A stretch of 64,000 nucleotides of DNA, taken from the NCBI RefSeq assembly GCF_008831285.2, contig NC_045138.2, positions 4,431,205-4,495,204 on the forward strand. The letters run 5' to 3'. Of this stretch, positions 22,501 through 34,450 are shown one piece after another. Position 1 is the stretch's first letter; the number at the start of each line of letters is the position of its first letter. Source of the DNA: Nymphaea colorata. Taxonomy: Eukaryota; Streptophyta; Magnoliopsida; Nymphaeales; Nymphaeaceae. The position numbers and the translations under genes were made by a program. Under the pieces are notes generated by a model. That model was given only the letters and a program-made list of their open reading frames with translations, did not search any database and was not told the DNA's origin.

Positions 22501-24841
22501 TTTTCCCTTCTTAATGTTGTTCTTTTGTCTCTTTCTTATTATTCCATTTCAAATAGTTTGATATCCAATTACTTATTCTACTAAGTACTTTTTATGTCTG
22601 TGATGGTAAGCAAGAACAATCACAGGGCATAAGAGAACTGCTGATATTAATCCTTAGCAGATGTCATTAGCACACTAATTCGTTATTTATCACCTAAATG
22701 GTGTTCCCTTAGGATTCTATCAATAAGGTGTATGATATCGTAGAATATCTTAAATTGCTTCTTTGGTTATCTAATTCCAGATTCTCATCGAACTGGGTTT
22801 TAAGCTTCACATAATTTTCCTTGCCTACCTTGAATTCAAGTAATTGAAAGTTAAAACCAGTGTTAGAGATATCAGTATATATCAGAAGATTTTTATATTT
22901 CTTGCAATATTTACAAGAAAATCAAATAAAACAGTAATTGTTAAACGCTCAATTTTAGAAATTATAATATTCAGTGTAATTGTACAAATATCAGCACTAT
23001 TGTTGCCTTGATCAGTTTTTCGTAACAAGATCAATATATAGTTTCTCATCATTTTTTATTTCTTCTAAATATATGTACAATTACCAAAAACATTGTCAGT
23101 ATGCATTTTATGAAAATTCAAAATGCCGCCTAAAGGTCGGATAATAAACAAGCACTGCCCAAAATTTGGATAATTAGGAACCGCTGCTGGGGCAAAAAAC
23201 TAATGCCCAGCATGTAGAAGGCGGAGCAGTCACGCAGCGGCTACTTTCGCCAGTCTCTCTCTCTCACCGTTTCATTTTCGCACCGGCCGACCGTACTTGC
23301 AGGTATATCTCTTTCTCGATTGAGGGCCGGCGTCGCTCTCTTCGTCTGTCTCTTTGTATCTCTCTCCGGCCAGGAAGTCCATCCGACTTGCCCTCTCTCT
23401 CTCCCCCTCTCTTTTACCGTCGAGGAAGGGCAGCGCCTTCCCCCACTCTCTCGCTTGCTTTATCTTGTTCTCTCTGATGCAAACAGGGGTGCTGCTCCTC
23501 CCTTTTCCTTTCAGTTTCTCCTGGAGCATGTGTTTCACTTATTTATTATTTTTGAAATGTGCTTTTGTTTTCTCTTTTGTTAAGTCTTGAGTTAGTAGGC
23601 TGCTCTCCTTTGTTGGTCTTGTAGGTGATTCAACGAGATGTTAAAGTGTAGAGGAATTTGTTTAGAATAGTGCTTTCATTTTAAATAAAATCTATTTTTG
23701 CGAGTATAATTAGAAATTGCTAATCTCTTTTTAAGTCAGAATTTGTTTAAACAAAATCTGTTTGGGTTAGTCCTTCGGAGTTTGCTAATTCTTTCCGTGT
23801 AGACATTGCTAGTCATGGCACCAAATTTGTTGACTAGCTAGTAACTGGTCATGGTAATGGGTTCTCCCAGCACTTCCACCTGCATGACTTTCTATTTTCG
23901 GCTGAATATGGTGCTCAACATAGATATTCATGTCTAGTATTTCCTAGCTTCAATTGAGATTTTAGTCCATGAATTAAGTGATAGTTTTTCGTATTATTTA
24001 AGTGTTCTCCGATAACATACTGTTATAGGATGTTGGCATGCATGTTTGCATATGATCATGTCAGCTCTTCGATAAGATGTGTTATTACAATGGCACAGCC
24101 AAATTATGCATGAAACTACATTTACTGGCTGTGCGTGCAACTGCAGCTTCATTGAAGCCAATTTAGGTATCCATTGGGCATTGGAATATCACCAGAAACA
24201 GGCCCTTAAGAACTGTTAAAAAGTGTTGCAGTGTTTCAGAAACCAATAAGGAGGTACTTTTGCTTGGTTACCTAGGTTGATTTCAAGTTTTTAATGTTTA
24301 GCTGCTGATATAGTTGCCAAAACATTTGGTGCTGTGGTCATGGATTGGTTGTGCTATTGAACTACATATAGAAGGCATTGCTAAGACAGGATGCTAGGAC
24401 AAAAGATTTTTTGCATATAGAAGGTATTCCTAACTAATCCTAATTCCTAAGATATGTCGGTTTGTGGATAACCTCACATTTGTTTGGATTGTTTTTCAAT
24501 CTGTTTTCTTGATTGTGGATATAACTTTGCATGTGAATACAACTTGGCTGCGGTTTACATTGGACTATGTGTATAAGATGATTAATATGAGATAAATGTG
24601 CTTTTTATATTGTTGTCTACTTAAATATTTGTTGTTTTAGTGGGTTTTTTATTTTTTTTTCATTCTTTTTACAGATATCATAAAATTTACTATCTTGATC
24701 CTGAAGCTTACACTTCAATGCCTTAAGCTGTATGCGTCGCTTCCTGATAAATTCAATGCTTTAACAACATTGGTCATTGCTGACAGCAACCTCACACTGC
24801 ATCACTGTCCCTGCAGCTCTTAGTCATTGGTCACAGGTTCA
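22501..24841 (+). other. Upstream region and probable 5' UTR/intron of the gene at 24842
   Basis: 22,501-23,200 is AT-rich without recognisable content. Around 23,225-23,300 the sequence becomes GC- and CT-rich and reads CCGTACTTGCAG|GTATATCTC, a plausible non-coding first exon with a donor at about 23,301/23,302. Possible acceptors are TTTTTACAG at about 24,675 and TCACAG at 24,836. ORFs in the CT-rich 23,270-23,590 part are low-complexity and not convincing. Confidence 0.35.
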
Positions 24842-25690
24842 ATGGGCCATGTTACGGGTCAGGTTGTATCATCAGAAACCGTCTCTCTTTCGTTGGTTTC
24901 CTCCATCTTCAAACGATTCCTCTCCGCTGACAATGGCACTAGTGCTGAGGTCTTCGCTTGCCTCAAACGGTCGTCTGCTGCTGTCGATGAGCTCATTCAG
25001 GTCAAATCTAAAGGTGGTGCTGAAGGAGACCAATGCACTGGTCATGAGACCTTAGAGAAGAAGGCATCTCGTGATGGGCATGGTGGGAGTGAATCCAAAA
25101 AGCAACTAGGCCTTGAGGGAGACATTGTAGATGCCAAAAGGGGCAGTAAGTCTGACAAGCTCGGGAAGGTAGTTTGGAGAGAACATGCAGGACACCAGCA
25201 AAGTGTAGATGGGGATAAGAGACCAAGATCAAAGCACTCGCAAAGCGAAGTGGTGGGCTTGGATGATCCTATGAAGGGCCATAGGCATAAGAAACGTGAG
25301 AAAAACCTAGAAAGCTTAGATGGGAGTCACCAGCCAGATTCCCTAGGGAGGGATTCTGGCAAAGAGCAAAAGGAAAGGGAGGATGAGGCTCCGGAGAACG
25401 AACGTGGGGAGAAGCACAAGATGCGCCATAAAGTTCACCATGTCATGGATCACAACATGCCAACAAATGAGCTTGAGAAAGAGCTGAGGCAAAAGCACGT
25501 GAAAGAACCTAGTAAAAGGGACAACAGATACCAACAAGTTCAAGAAGTTGCACAATTTGGAGATCCAACAGCAGGTATTGTCAATGGTGAGACAGAAAAG
25601 AAAAAGAAGAGGAAGAAAGAGATTGGAGAAGGGGAAGATGGAGGGCAGGAGAATGAGCTGCATAGGGACAAGAAAAAAAGAAGGAAATAA
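24842..25690 (+). CDS. Charged, lysine-rich protein of unknown function, probably nuclear
   Basis: 282 aa from the ATG at 24842; a longer reading would need a TTG start. The first 60 or so residues (MGHVTGQVVSSETVSLSLVS onward) look folded, with alternating hydrophobic residues and a helix-like IFKRFLSADN segment. From about residue 70 the protein is strongly hydrophilic, rich in Lys, Glu, Asp, His and Gly, with KHKK/KKRE-type basic clusters. It ends in a lysine/arginine block (KKKKRKKE, then KKKRRK at the C terminus), which is a good nuclear or nucleolar localisation signal. The high share of charged residues with no stop over 850 bp in AT-rich DNA supports a real gene. I do not recognise a named family. 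Confidence 0.72.
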   Translation: MGHVTGQVVSSETVSLSLVSSIFKRFLSADNGTSAEVFACLKRSSAAVDELIQVKSKGGAEGDQCTGHETLEKKASRDGHGGSESKKQLGLEGDIVDAKRGSKSDKLGKVVWREHAGHQQSVDGDKRPRSKHSQSEVVGLDDPMKGHRHKKREKNLESLDGSHQPDSLGRDSGKEQKEREDEAPENERGEKHKMRHKVHHVMDHNMPTNELEKELRQKHVKEPSKRDNRYQQVQEVAQFGDPTAGIVNGETEKKKKRKKEIGEGEDGGQENELHRDKKKRRK

Positions 25691-26459
25691 AACCAGGAGC
25701 TTCAACACTGATGACCCTTTTTCATGGTTCCACCTCTCTGAGAGGTTTCCAGTACTCGTTTTTATTTTCCCTTCTGAGTTTCTGGTTTACCAAAGAAAAT
25801 ACAAGGTTGATATTAACTTCATGTATTACAATTCTAAGGTGCAAAGTGGCTCTCAGTTATGATTTTTATAATTATGAATGGCAGTTATGTCTTCTGCTGT
25901 TACCAGATAAACAATTACTTGTTTGTAATTTCCCCTTGCTATGTTATTGACTTATTGGCCTGTTTTGCTGCCAGATTGCCTGATATCAAACTTGTGCAAT
26001 TCTTTTGTCAGTTACAGGTGAAACTGGCTCATTCCACACCCATTTTGCTGCCAAGTTTGTTCCATCAGACAAAGCCACTGTTTTACATGTAAGATGGAAT
26101 TGATTGGAACCTAAAACATGGCAGCCTACTTGTACTAATTTCTTGGTGGTGGCATTTGATTCATGGTGTTTGAATGAGAAATGCTCTACATATAGTTCTA
26201 AATTTCTAAGTTCGACGATCTGGCCCTTGAGTAGAAAAAGGAAAAAAGAGTAGTATATTTTTTTTGACTTGGGACATTCACAAAATGTTCTAATGCCAAA
26301 AAACCCATAAAGGTGTAAAACTTGCTTTTGGTACCTTAGAGTGATGTTTATGTTTTAACTTGCATATTGATCTGCCTTTTTAGCAACATAAGAAGTCAAC
26401 GTAACAGGAGCTCAATACAAAGACTGGCCGCTTGCGAGCCTCTACCTCTCTGTTGTGCT
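25691..26459. other. 3' flank of the lysine-rich protein gene
   Basis: Likely 3' UTR followed by spacer. AT-rich, with short unrecognised frames only. It ends at the left LTR of an old Copia element. Confidence 0.4.
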
Positions 26460-28049
26460 TGTTAAGGGTAAAGATCAAGTTTCAATTTTAAAAGTTTTTT
26501 ATTCCATAGAAATGACAGGCATAACTTAAGGAGATGCACATTGCCATCAATTTTGATTTCATTCTCTTTTCTGTATTTAATGTTGATGTATCCTTTATTT
26601 GAGGAATGTTTATCTTTCCTACATATGTAAAAGCCTTTGTAACATTTTGTAAAGTTAATCTTTTGATAAATACAACAACGAAGCTCGAATTAGGTGTGCC
26701 AGTCTCTTTTCAGTTTTCATTTTGTCTTTGATCCAAACCACTTCATGGTATGAGAGTCATTGAAGCTCTAACGCAGATCGGTTATTCAATTTGTCATGTG
26801 TGTGTTCTGAAGTTATGACAATCAATTCCAGCACTCAATAGTATTCTGCTCAATGGAATGCTGCATCAGTCTAATTTCGGTGAAGCTAGAAAAAACAATG
26901 TACCTACTCTGGTGAAACCACATCCAATCCATGTGAGGTCTCAAGGGTTGCTGAAGTTTGTCGATGGCACAAGTTCAGCACCATCTCAGTTTATTGAGAA
27001 AGAAAACAATAAGTGAGAAATTCCATCCTATAAAGAATGAGAGCGACTATTTCTGAGCAAGTCTTGGGCCAGATTCTTCATGTTGCAACACCCCGAGAAG
27101 CATGGGAAGACCTGGAACAATCTTACGACACACAATATCCTTTGCGCATTCATGTTTCTCAAGCAAGTAAGAAGCTAAACTTCATATAAAAAGAGTCTTC
27201 TTATATGATTACCTACCTATATTGAATCAAGTCCATTGCCAACCCATTAGCAGTTGTGGATCATAAAGTGCCAAATTCTAATCTTGTTCAGATTACTCTG
27301 AATGATATGTCAGAAGAGTATGAAGGCTTTATATCATAAAGTGCCAAATTCTTTGGTGGAGAAACTCACGTTCTCCAATCTATATGGTATTCTCTCGAAC
27401 AAAGAAAAGAGAGTACAGTTATTGAATCTGGAGGCCATAGTGGCTTCTAAAAACACGCAAGTAACCTTTGTAACTTACAAAGGTTGTGGGCGAGGCAACT
27501 TCTAAGAAGGACATGGTGGTCGATTTCAATCACATGCAAAGCCTAACATCAGCTGAGGAAAAACGTCAAAAGAGGGTCCAAATAAGAACACTCAAGGCAA
27601 TTTGTTGTATGTCAGTATTGTGTGTGAGAAAGACACACAGCAAGGTCATGTTGGGATATTCCACAAGCATCTTCTGCAATGACTCTTGATGAAGTAAAGG
27701 ATGAGGTGTGGAACCGTAATAAGGGTGCAACAAATCATATCACAAATGATAGATATCAGCTCATGAACAAACCATATGATCTCGGTGGTGAAGGTATAGT
27801 CATTGGTAATTAATGACAATAAAACTCCTACTTCTCAAGTTGGCTCGATATCCTTTCATTATGGATCTTCAACTTTTAGTCTAATCCAAGTCTTGCAAGC
27901 GCATGAATCACCAAAAATGAAACAAAAATCATGGTTAGATGCATTTTAGACTGCTGTTTATATTATAATTAGACTGTCAAGGAAATGTGCCTTGTTTGTA
28001 TTTCATCAAAAACCAAGTTATGATCATTTCTGTGTGTTTGGGTCAAATA

Positions 28050-29470
28050 TGATATCTAGTTTTGACTGCTTATAACTCCAACAAGTTTGAACCAAGAACT
28101 AAACCGAGTTTCTTTATTGGGTATGGAGTGAAACACAAGAATTATCTTTGTTATGAACCTAATTCAAAGAAATTATTATTTGTCATGTATTCTTTAATGA
28201 AAATCGTTTTCGATCGGATCAAGATAGGTCAACTCAAAACCGTTTGGATGTCATTGAGCCAACATAGTGGGGAATTTTGCTTCCCACCTTAATGAATAGC
28301 AGCACTCATGAACATCAATGCGAACCTCAAAATGCATTCGCAAATGCAACTGATTGCCCATCTCTTAACCTACCTCATAGCCCTCAACCCTCTATTACAT
28401 CATTTAGGTCACCTAAAACCGGGAGCCGAGGGAAGGGGGGGCCGCCTAGGCCATGGCCCCACCCCAGCCAATGATTTTTTTTTTTATATTGAAAAAAATA
28501 ATATTTTTAATTGCGTAATGTATTTTTTGTATTAGAATTTAGTTTGGTCCTACCCGGATCCAGAGGTCAGACTGCCGGCCGGCCGCCCCTGAAGAAAATC
28601 CTGGCTCTGCCCCTGCCTAAAACCAACCACCATAGTGTCACCAAGTCTACCATCACCATCCACCTCAAATGAGAGTATCTCATCACAAGCCACCTCACAG
28701 GAACCTATACTAGCTGAAGCCTCTATGAAGTATCTTGACATCCACCATGTTTCCTTACACAACCCACCACCACCTAACCATGTATATATAAAATGGTGAC
28801 CCAGTCCATGAACAGGTCCCTTAAACTTAAGATTTTTGTTGCTGAAATATCTGCCTTAGACCTCAAAAATAGTGAATCGACCTCATACATGGAAGCTACC
28901 TAGGTTCATGAGTGGTGAGCAATAATGGATAAGAAATTTCATGCTCTATAGAAAAATGGAACCAGGAAATTAGTTGCTCCTCAGCCTCACTTCAATGTGA
29001 TCCCCTCTAAATGGGTCTATAAACTCAAGTATAATAATTCAGATGGATCCATCTCTAGACACAAGGAAGGTTTGGTCGCTCGGGATTTCTCAAGAAGCTG
29101 GAGTGGACTTCCTATAGGCTTTTAGCCAAGTTGTTAAAGGGACCTCTATTTGAATTATCTTTTCTTTGGCAGGCCAATATAAATGGGATATTTGGCAGCT
29201 AGATTTTGATAGTGCATTTTGCAAGGCGGACATCTATATGCTTTAGCCAAAGGGATATGTTGATAAGTAATTTCCTTCTTATGTCTGTAAACTTGACAAA
29301 GCCCTCTATGGGTTGAAATAGGCTCCAAGATCTTGGTATATGCAGTTAAGTGTGAGTTTCTTCTTAACCATAGATTTCATATATTTCAGTTGATGTTTCA
29401 CAAATATCACATTTACATGATAGTGTATGTTGACGATATCATCATCACAGGAGCCTCTAGTTCAACCTTC
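28050..29470 (+). pseudogene. Broken pol remnant of the old Copia element
   Basis: Fragments of integrase and reverse transcriptase in several frames, separated by stops and by a repeat insertion at about 28420-28617. No frame is long enough to encode a working domain. It belongs to a different, older lineage than the element at 6719-10982, since the LTRs do not match. Confidence 0.8.
28420..28617. repeat. GGGGCGGAGCC-family MITE-like repeat (copy 1)
   Basis: Runs from CCGAGGGAAGGGGGG and GGCCATGGCCCCACCCCAGCC, through an AT core with TATTGAAAAAAATAATATTT, to GAAGAAAATCCTGGCTCTGCCCCTGCC. Copies with the same order lie at 30633-30812 and 50628-50760. This one is nested in the old Copia element. 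Confidence 0.7.
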
Positions 29471-30399
29471 AGAGTATAATATGTGAGCTGAAAAAAATGC
29501 TTTTCGATCAAAGACATTGGATGCATCTCTTACTCTCTAGGGTTAGAAGTTCTATATCATGAAGATGAGATCTTGCTATGTTAGACAAATGATCTTAGAA
29601 ATATTTTTACGCGAATCAAAATGGACAATGCAAATGAAGAAATCAGTCCCACAAGGTCATCCAATTGCACAAAGAAGGTGAGTAGATGAATAAAAATCAA
29701 CTGGTGGGTGTAGAATTTTGTTGGGAGATAATGTTGTCACTTGGTGTTCCAGGAAGCAAAAAGACAGTTGCTTTGTCCTGGAGGGGCTGTTGAACTTATT
29801 TGGATTCAATCTCTACTACTCAAGGAGCTAGGATTTCATACATTTTCAGCCCTCGTATTATGGTGTGATACTTAGGAGCATTGTATTTGGTGTCAAATCT
29901 AGTTTTTTCAGCACAAACAAAACATCTTTCATTGATTTCCATTTTGTCTTAGATCGCGTCCATAAAGGTAATGTTTTTGTGGAGTTTAATAGGACATCTG
30001 ACCAGTTTAGATGTAACCTGAGCATTGTTGACATCATTGTCACAAAAATGTGTATCATTAAAAAAAAATGCATATTAGACATAAAACGGCAATTAGACAT
30101 GTCTTTTTGAAAAAAATGCCAGAAAATAAAGAACGTGAAAAAATGCATATTATACTTGTTTTTTAAAAAATTTGCTGAGATTTTCTTGAGATATACAACT
30201 TTGTCATATTAAACCCGAGAAATTCTTCGTCGTATAATACCTGTACATGATATATGTGACAATGGTTGACACTATGCCCAGATTGAAGGGGAAGGATAAG
30301 GATGAAGTTTCAATTTTAACGGATTTTTATTCTATAAAAATGTTAGGCATAACCTAAGGAGATACACATTCCATCAGTTTTGTTTCCTTCCTTTTGCGA

Positions 30400-30845
30400 T
30401 GCAACTTGAGAGGGCAAAAGGCCCCCCAACCCTTTTTATTGATCCAAAAAGTAGATGGGATAGATACAAAAAGGGATATACAGACAAGAATGTGGCAGCA
30501 AGGGGCAAGAAGAACAAACCAAAGTCTTGCAGGTGGTGCCCTACATCATCCCATCAAGTCAAAATTCCTACAGCTTGAACTGAAGCATCTCCTAAGAAGG
30601 GTTGTGTCGGAGAAAAAAAAAGCCAAAGGAGTTAGGGGCGGAGGGTGGGGGGCTCACCTGGGTCATGGCCCCGCCCCATCGATTTTTTTTTAAAAAATAC
30701 ATTGAAAAAATTGAAAATTTTTAGTTGCGCAATATATTGTTTGGATTCAAGTTCAGATGTTGGAGTATTTGGTTGGCCCCTGAAAAAAATCCTTGCTCCG
30801 CCCCCTGAAAGCAGTGAGCCTGAAGCAAAAAGAAGCCGAAACCAT
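30400..30845. mobile_element. Insertion inside the right LTR of the old Copia element, including GGGGCGGAGCC copy 2
   Basis: Alignment of the two LTRs is broken here by about 440 bp. The insert begins near GAGAGGGCAAAAGGCCCCCC followed by TTTTTATTGATCCAAAAAG. It ends with a GGGGCGGAGCC-family copy at 30633-30812 (GGGTCATGGCCCCGCCCC, ACATTGAAAAAATTGAAAAT, AAATCCTTGCTCCGCCCCC). Its identity beyond that copy is unknown. Confidence 0.6.
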
Positions 30846-31841
30846 ATATCATACCTTTGATGTTTTATTGTTGTAAACTCTTATCATCTATATGAGGAAT
30901 GTTTATCTTTCAATCATCTGTAAAAATCTTTGTAATACTCTGTGAAGTTAATCTCTTGATAAATAGAGCAATAAAGCTAGTTGAGGTATGTGAGTCCCTT
31001 TTCAGTTTTCATTTTGTCTCTGATCCAAAACTCTTTAGCACCAACCCCTTCAGGGATAATCTAATTTCAGCTAACTGGCACCATTGATCATAAAAGGAAA
31101 AAAAAATCAATCATAAAACATTCACATATAAATAAAAATTGTGAGTGTCATTTTTGGTATTTATAAGATAATCAGTTTAATTGGAAAAAGAAACAACTTA
31201 TTAACATTCCACCCATGAATTTTAAAATTAAGTAAATTAAAGAAATGAAATTGAAAAAAAGAATCCTTGGGGAGATAGAGTGGGAGAGAAAATTTTAGTT
31301 ATAAATAAATAAGAGAGACTAATCAATTGTAAGAACAATTAAGACATGTTTAATTGCATAAGTAGATGATTCTCGCGCAGGAAAACAACAAAAAATGATA
31401 ATTATTTTGAATATTCTGTTTTCTATTTCTCATCAGTAGTTATTTACACATCAAAATAAAACTGATTTTGTGAGCTTTTTCCAGCAAATTTTGAACTAAG
31501 AAAAAATGTTTATATTGATTAATAAATCCATAAAAACATATTGCTAAAAACTGTTTTGTTTTAGACCAATTTGACAACACGACAGGCATTAAGAGTTAAT
31601 TGTTACTGTTTATAAAAAATATTTACAAAGCTACCATGTAATTGAGTAAACAAAAAAATAAATATCATGTACCAAATGTCTGTATTGTAGTTCAGATTTG
31701 TTTTAAATGCCGGACTCAAATCCAGATGTTAATCGAAAAGTCAGATTGAAGGAAACGAAGAAGAAGCAGATATTTGTTTAGTGAACTAATGAGTGCTTAT
31801 TTGTTTCTCTCCTTCATGCTAAGTCACTGTGCAAGGGTTGT

Positions 31842-32097
31842 GGGTGCGGGTGCCAGTGCTGGTGTTGGCACGACACATTTAAAAAAATTTAGGTGCAGCA
31901 GTGTGGCGAGAGTATGTATTATTATATATTAACTTATTATTATAGTATATTAATAATATCAAATTTATTAAAAAAACGCAAAAAATAGACTGAAATGAAT
32001 AAAGTGCGGTTTAGATTCGAATCTAGGCCACACCCGCACCCGCTTCGACGTACCCGACGTGGGTGCGGCACCAGGTTTGCCGCACCCTGGTGACAGA
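31842..32097. repeat. GGGTGCGGGTGC-family MITE-like repeat (copy 3)
   Basis: Left arm GTGGGTGCGGGTGCCAG, then CGACACATTTAAAAAAATTT and AGGTGCAGCAGTG, an AT-rich core, and right arms GCACCCGCACCCG and GTGGGTGCGGCACC ending GGTGACAGAGCC. It has the best-preserved arms of the three copies. Confidence 0.65.
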
Positions 32098-32314
32098 GCC
32101 TTCATGTTTGTTTCTAGAAAGAGATTCAAATTCTTCTTATCATTGAACTAATGAGTGCTTCTTTTCAATCTAACAAGTTCGTTACCTAATCTTGGTGTCA
32201 TCGGAACTTGAAATTTGTTTTTTATAATGCTAGTGTGAAAGGAAAGACGTTCTTATTAATTTGTTTGGGACATCGACACACGTAGTTTGGTATGGATCTT
32301 GATTCAATAATAAC

Positions 32315-32640
32315 GGTAAGCTACGTGTTGAGTTCAAACTAGTCTCGATTAAAGCTCAACTCGTTTGAATAAAATTAATATTCATCGTTACATGTTGAGC
32401 TCGAGCTTAACTCTATTAAGGCTCGACAAACTTGTAAACTCATTTGAATATATTGACTTGATTAACGCTCAACAAACTCGATTAAAGCTCGACCACCCGG
32501 CAGTTACGTGTTGAGCTCGATTGAACGAGTCAACTCATGAACTCGAGTTTGACTCGTCAAGCAAATGACTCGGCTCAAACTCATTTACGAGCTGAGCTTT
32601 AACGTGTCGAGCTCGTTGTTCACCCATAACATCGAATTTG
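32315..32640 (+). repeat. GCTCGAG-rich dispersed element (copy 1)
   Basis: Repeated GTTGAGCTCGAGCTTAACTC, GGCTCGACAAACT and TTTGAATA words, with an internal period of about 67 bp, ending CGTTGTTCACCCATA. Same family as 37683-38135 (opposite strand) and 53863-54375. Confidence 0.75.
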
Positions 32641-33860
32641 AGCTCATTAATGTTACTAGGCAAGAGTGGCAAAAGTTTGACCCTTAGGCCCATCCAAAAC
32701 CTAGGCCTATTCTCAACATGTCTACTTAATAGGCTAAGTTTGGTTGGCACTTGCCCTGCCCTGCCCGTCTTGATGCTCAGTTCGGTTATAATAAAAAATA
32801 ATTTTAAATATAATTTTTTTAAATATAAAATATTTTTAATAATAAATTATATATTTTTAATAAAATAAAAACATTTATTATTTATTATTGGGTCAAGTAC
32901 CGGGTACCCAACTTGGATGCTCGCTCTAGGCATCTGTTGCTTAGTTTGATCTAGTGGTCTCATCCATGGTGGCTGCTTCTCCAACGACACAACCACAATT
33001 ATTATTATCACTACTACTATTACTACTATTTTTTATATTTTATTTTCCCTCATTTTTTTCTTTTTTAGTTATTATTATTATTATTATTTATTTGTTATTT
33101 TTTTCAATATAGCAGACTGGGGGGAGTTTAACTGTTCATACATGAAACACGAGCTGGACAAGGATTCTCTGCCCTCTCTACAATTCACTTATTGTTGTAT
33201 TATACATTTATTTATTTGGTTTGTTTCATGTTACCGCAGTGGCGGAGCCTTAAATTTTTTTGGCGGAAGGACATTATTTCAAAGATTTTCATTTTCTACA
33301 AGATACTAATATATATACAAAAAAATATTTAAAGGCACCTGTATGCAATAAAAGAAATTGGAATTGGTGTTGCCCACATCAACCAATAATATGTAGCTCT
33401 GCCACTGGCCCACAGTGACTGAGGATGGTTGCAGGGCGCACGCCCGAGCGCAGCCTGCTCTGTTTGGGGCTGGAGTCAGGCCCAACCTTTTTTAGCCCGT
33501 GAGCTGCAACTGCTGCTCGGCCCGATGCTCAGTCCCAATTAAATCACTAAAGCCCCAACCAGGGTTAGTTTGAAAATTAGGAATGAAATAAAGTTATGAG
33601 TTTACATGTAACTGACTCTGCCGACAAAGTTAGCCCGTAACCCAACCTGTATTTTACTGGGGCCAAGAGGGCCCATAACGGACGGCTTGGCCTTGATGTG
33701 CTAGTTACCGGCTGACCTGACTTGATCAATGGCTAGTGACCAATGGCAGAACTACATGTAGGCTTTGTGTGGGAAGTTGCTCATAATTTTACAATTCATT
33801 TATTTATATATTGGTTGACCTACTAAGAACTTAAGAGCATGTTTTAGTGCTGTGCATGAA
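32641..33860. other. Intergenic repeats
   Basis: 32,640-32,925 is a repeat with GGCCCATCC / GGGTACCC-type ends around a TTTAAATATAA core. 33,060-33,095 is (TTA)n. 33,235-33,415 has inverted GTGGCGGAGCC / AGCTCTGCCACTGGC ends. 33,420-33,740 has GGCCC-rich dispersed sequence. No gene. Confidence 0.45.
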
Positions 33861-33863
33861 ACC

Positions 33864-34141
33864 TTTCATTCGCCTAAAGTGCAGAGCTTACTTTCGGTGT
33901 CTCGAGGTGCTGCCCTTACCATGCTTCAACTTATATGTTAGTGTCCTCCCTTTATTCTTTTTGTTGAACTGGAAGAGTATATCATCCTATCACCCTCAAA
34001 AGAGTCAAAACACTTGTCTAACATTTCATTCGCCTAAAGTGCAGAGCTTACTTTCGGTGTCTCGAGGTGCTGCCCTTACCATGCTTCAACTTATATGTTA
34101 GTGTCCTTCCTTTAAAATACAAAGAGTTGATATTCTGATAA
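33864..34141 (-). mobile_element. SINE-like copies in minus orientation (one long, one truncated)
   Basis: On the minus strand 33957-34141 carries a SINE-like body. Beyond it, 33864-33946 repeats 83 bp of the same body (compare 34024-34106). The body starts past the promoter part, so this copy lacks the tRNA-like head. Confidence 0.6.
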
Positions 34142-34450
34142 CATGCTTCAACTTGCATATTTATTATTTATATATAACTTTATTCAATCATTTAAATATA
34201 TATTTGAATTGTGCTCAAAGTCCCTAATAAGGTTGGTTCAATGGTCAAGTAGTTGCCGTTTCGAATTATCAGAATATCAACTCTTTGTACTTTAAAGGGA
34301 GGACACTAACATATAAGTTGAAGCATGGTAAGGGCAGCACCTCGAGACACCGAAAGTAAGCTCTGCACTTTAGGCGAATGAAAGGTTAGACAAGTGTTTT
34401 GACTCTTTTGAGGGTGATAGGATGAAATACTCTTCCAGTTCAACAAAAAG
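33957..34450. repeat. 185-bp inverted repeat made of SINE-like copies
   Basis: 33957-34141 and 34266-34450 are reverse complements over 185 bp with four mismatches that I can count (about 98%). A 124-bp spacer separates the arms. A transcript through it would form a long hairpin. Confidence 0.85.

Larger units (their letters stand above)
26460..31040 (+). mobile_element. Degenerate Ty1/Copia retrotransposon with later insertions
   Basis: The left LTR is about 26460-26745. The right LTR starts at about 30291 and ends near 31040, interrupted at about 30400-30845. Shared LTR blocks are GAGGAATGTTTATCTTTC, GTAAAGTTAATC / GTGAAGTTAATC and CTTTTCAGTTTTCATTTTGTC. A decayed primer site (TGGTATGAGAGTC) follows the left LTR at 26746. 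The interior retains broken coding blocks: the integrase C terminus (28070-28170, FFIGYGVKHKNYLCYEP), RT fingers (about 28970-29330, KWVYKLKYN, then LDKALYGLK) and the RT active site VYVDDIIITGAS (about 29424-29460). Stops and frameshifts occur throughout. LTR ends are approximate and no target duplication was found. Confidence 0.85.
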
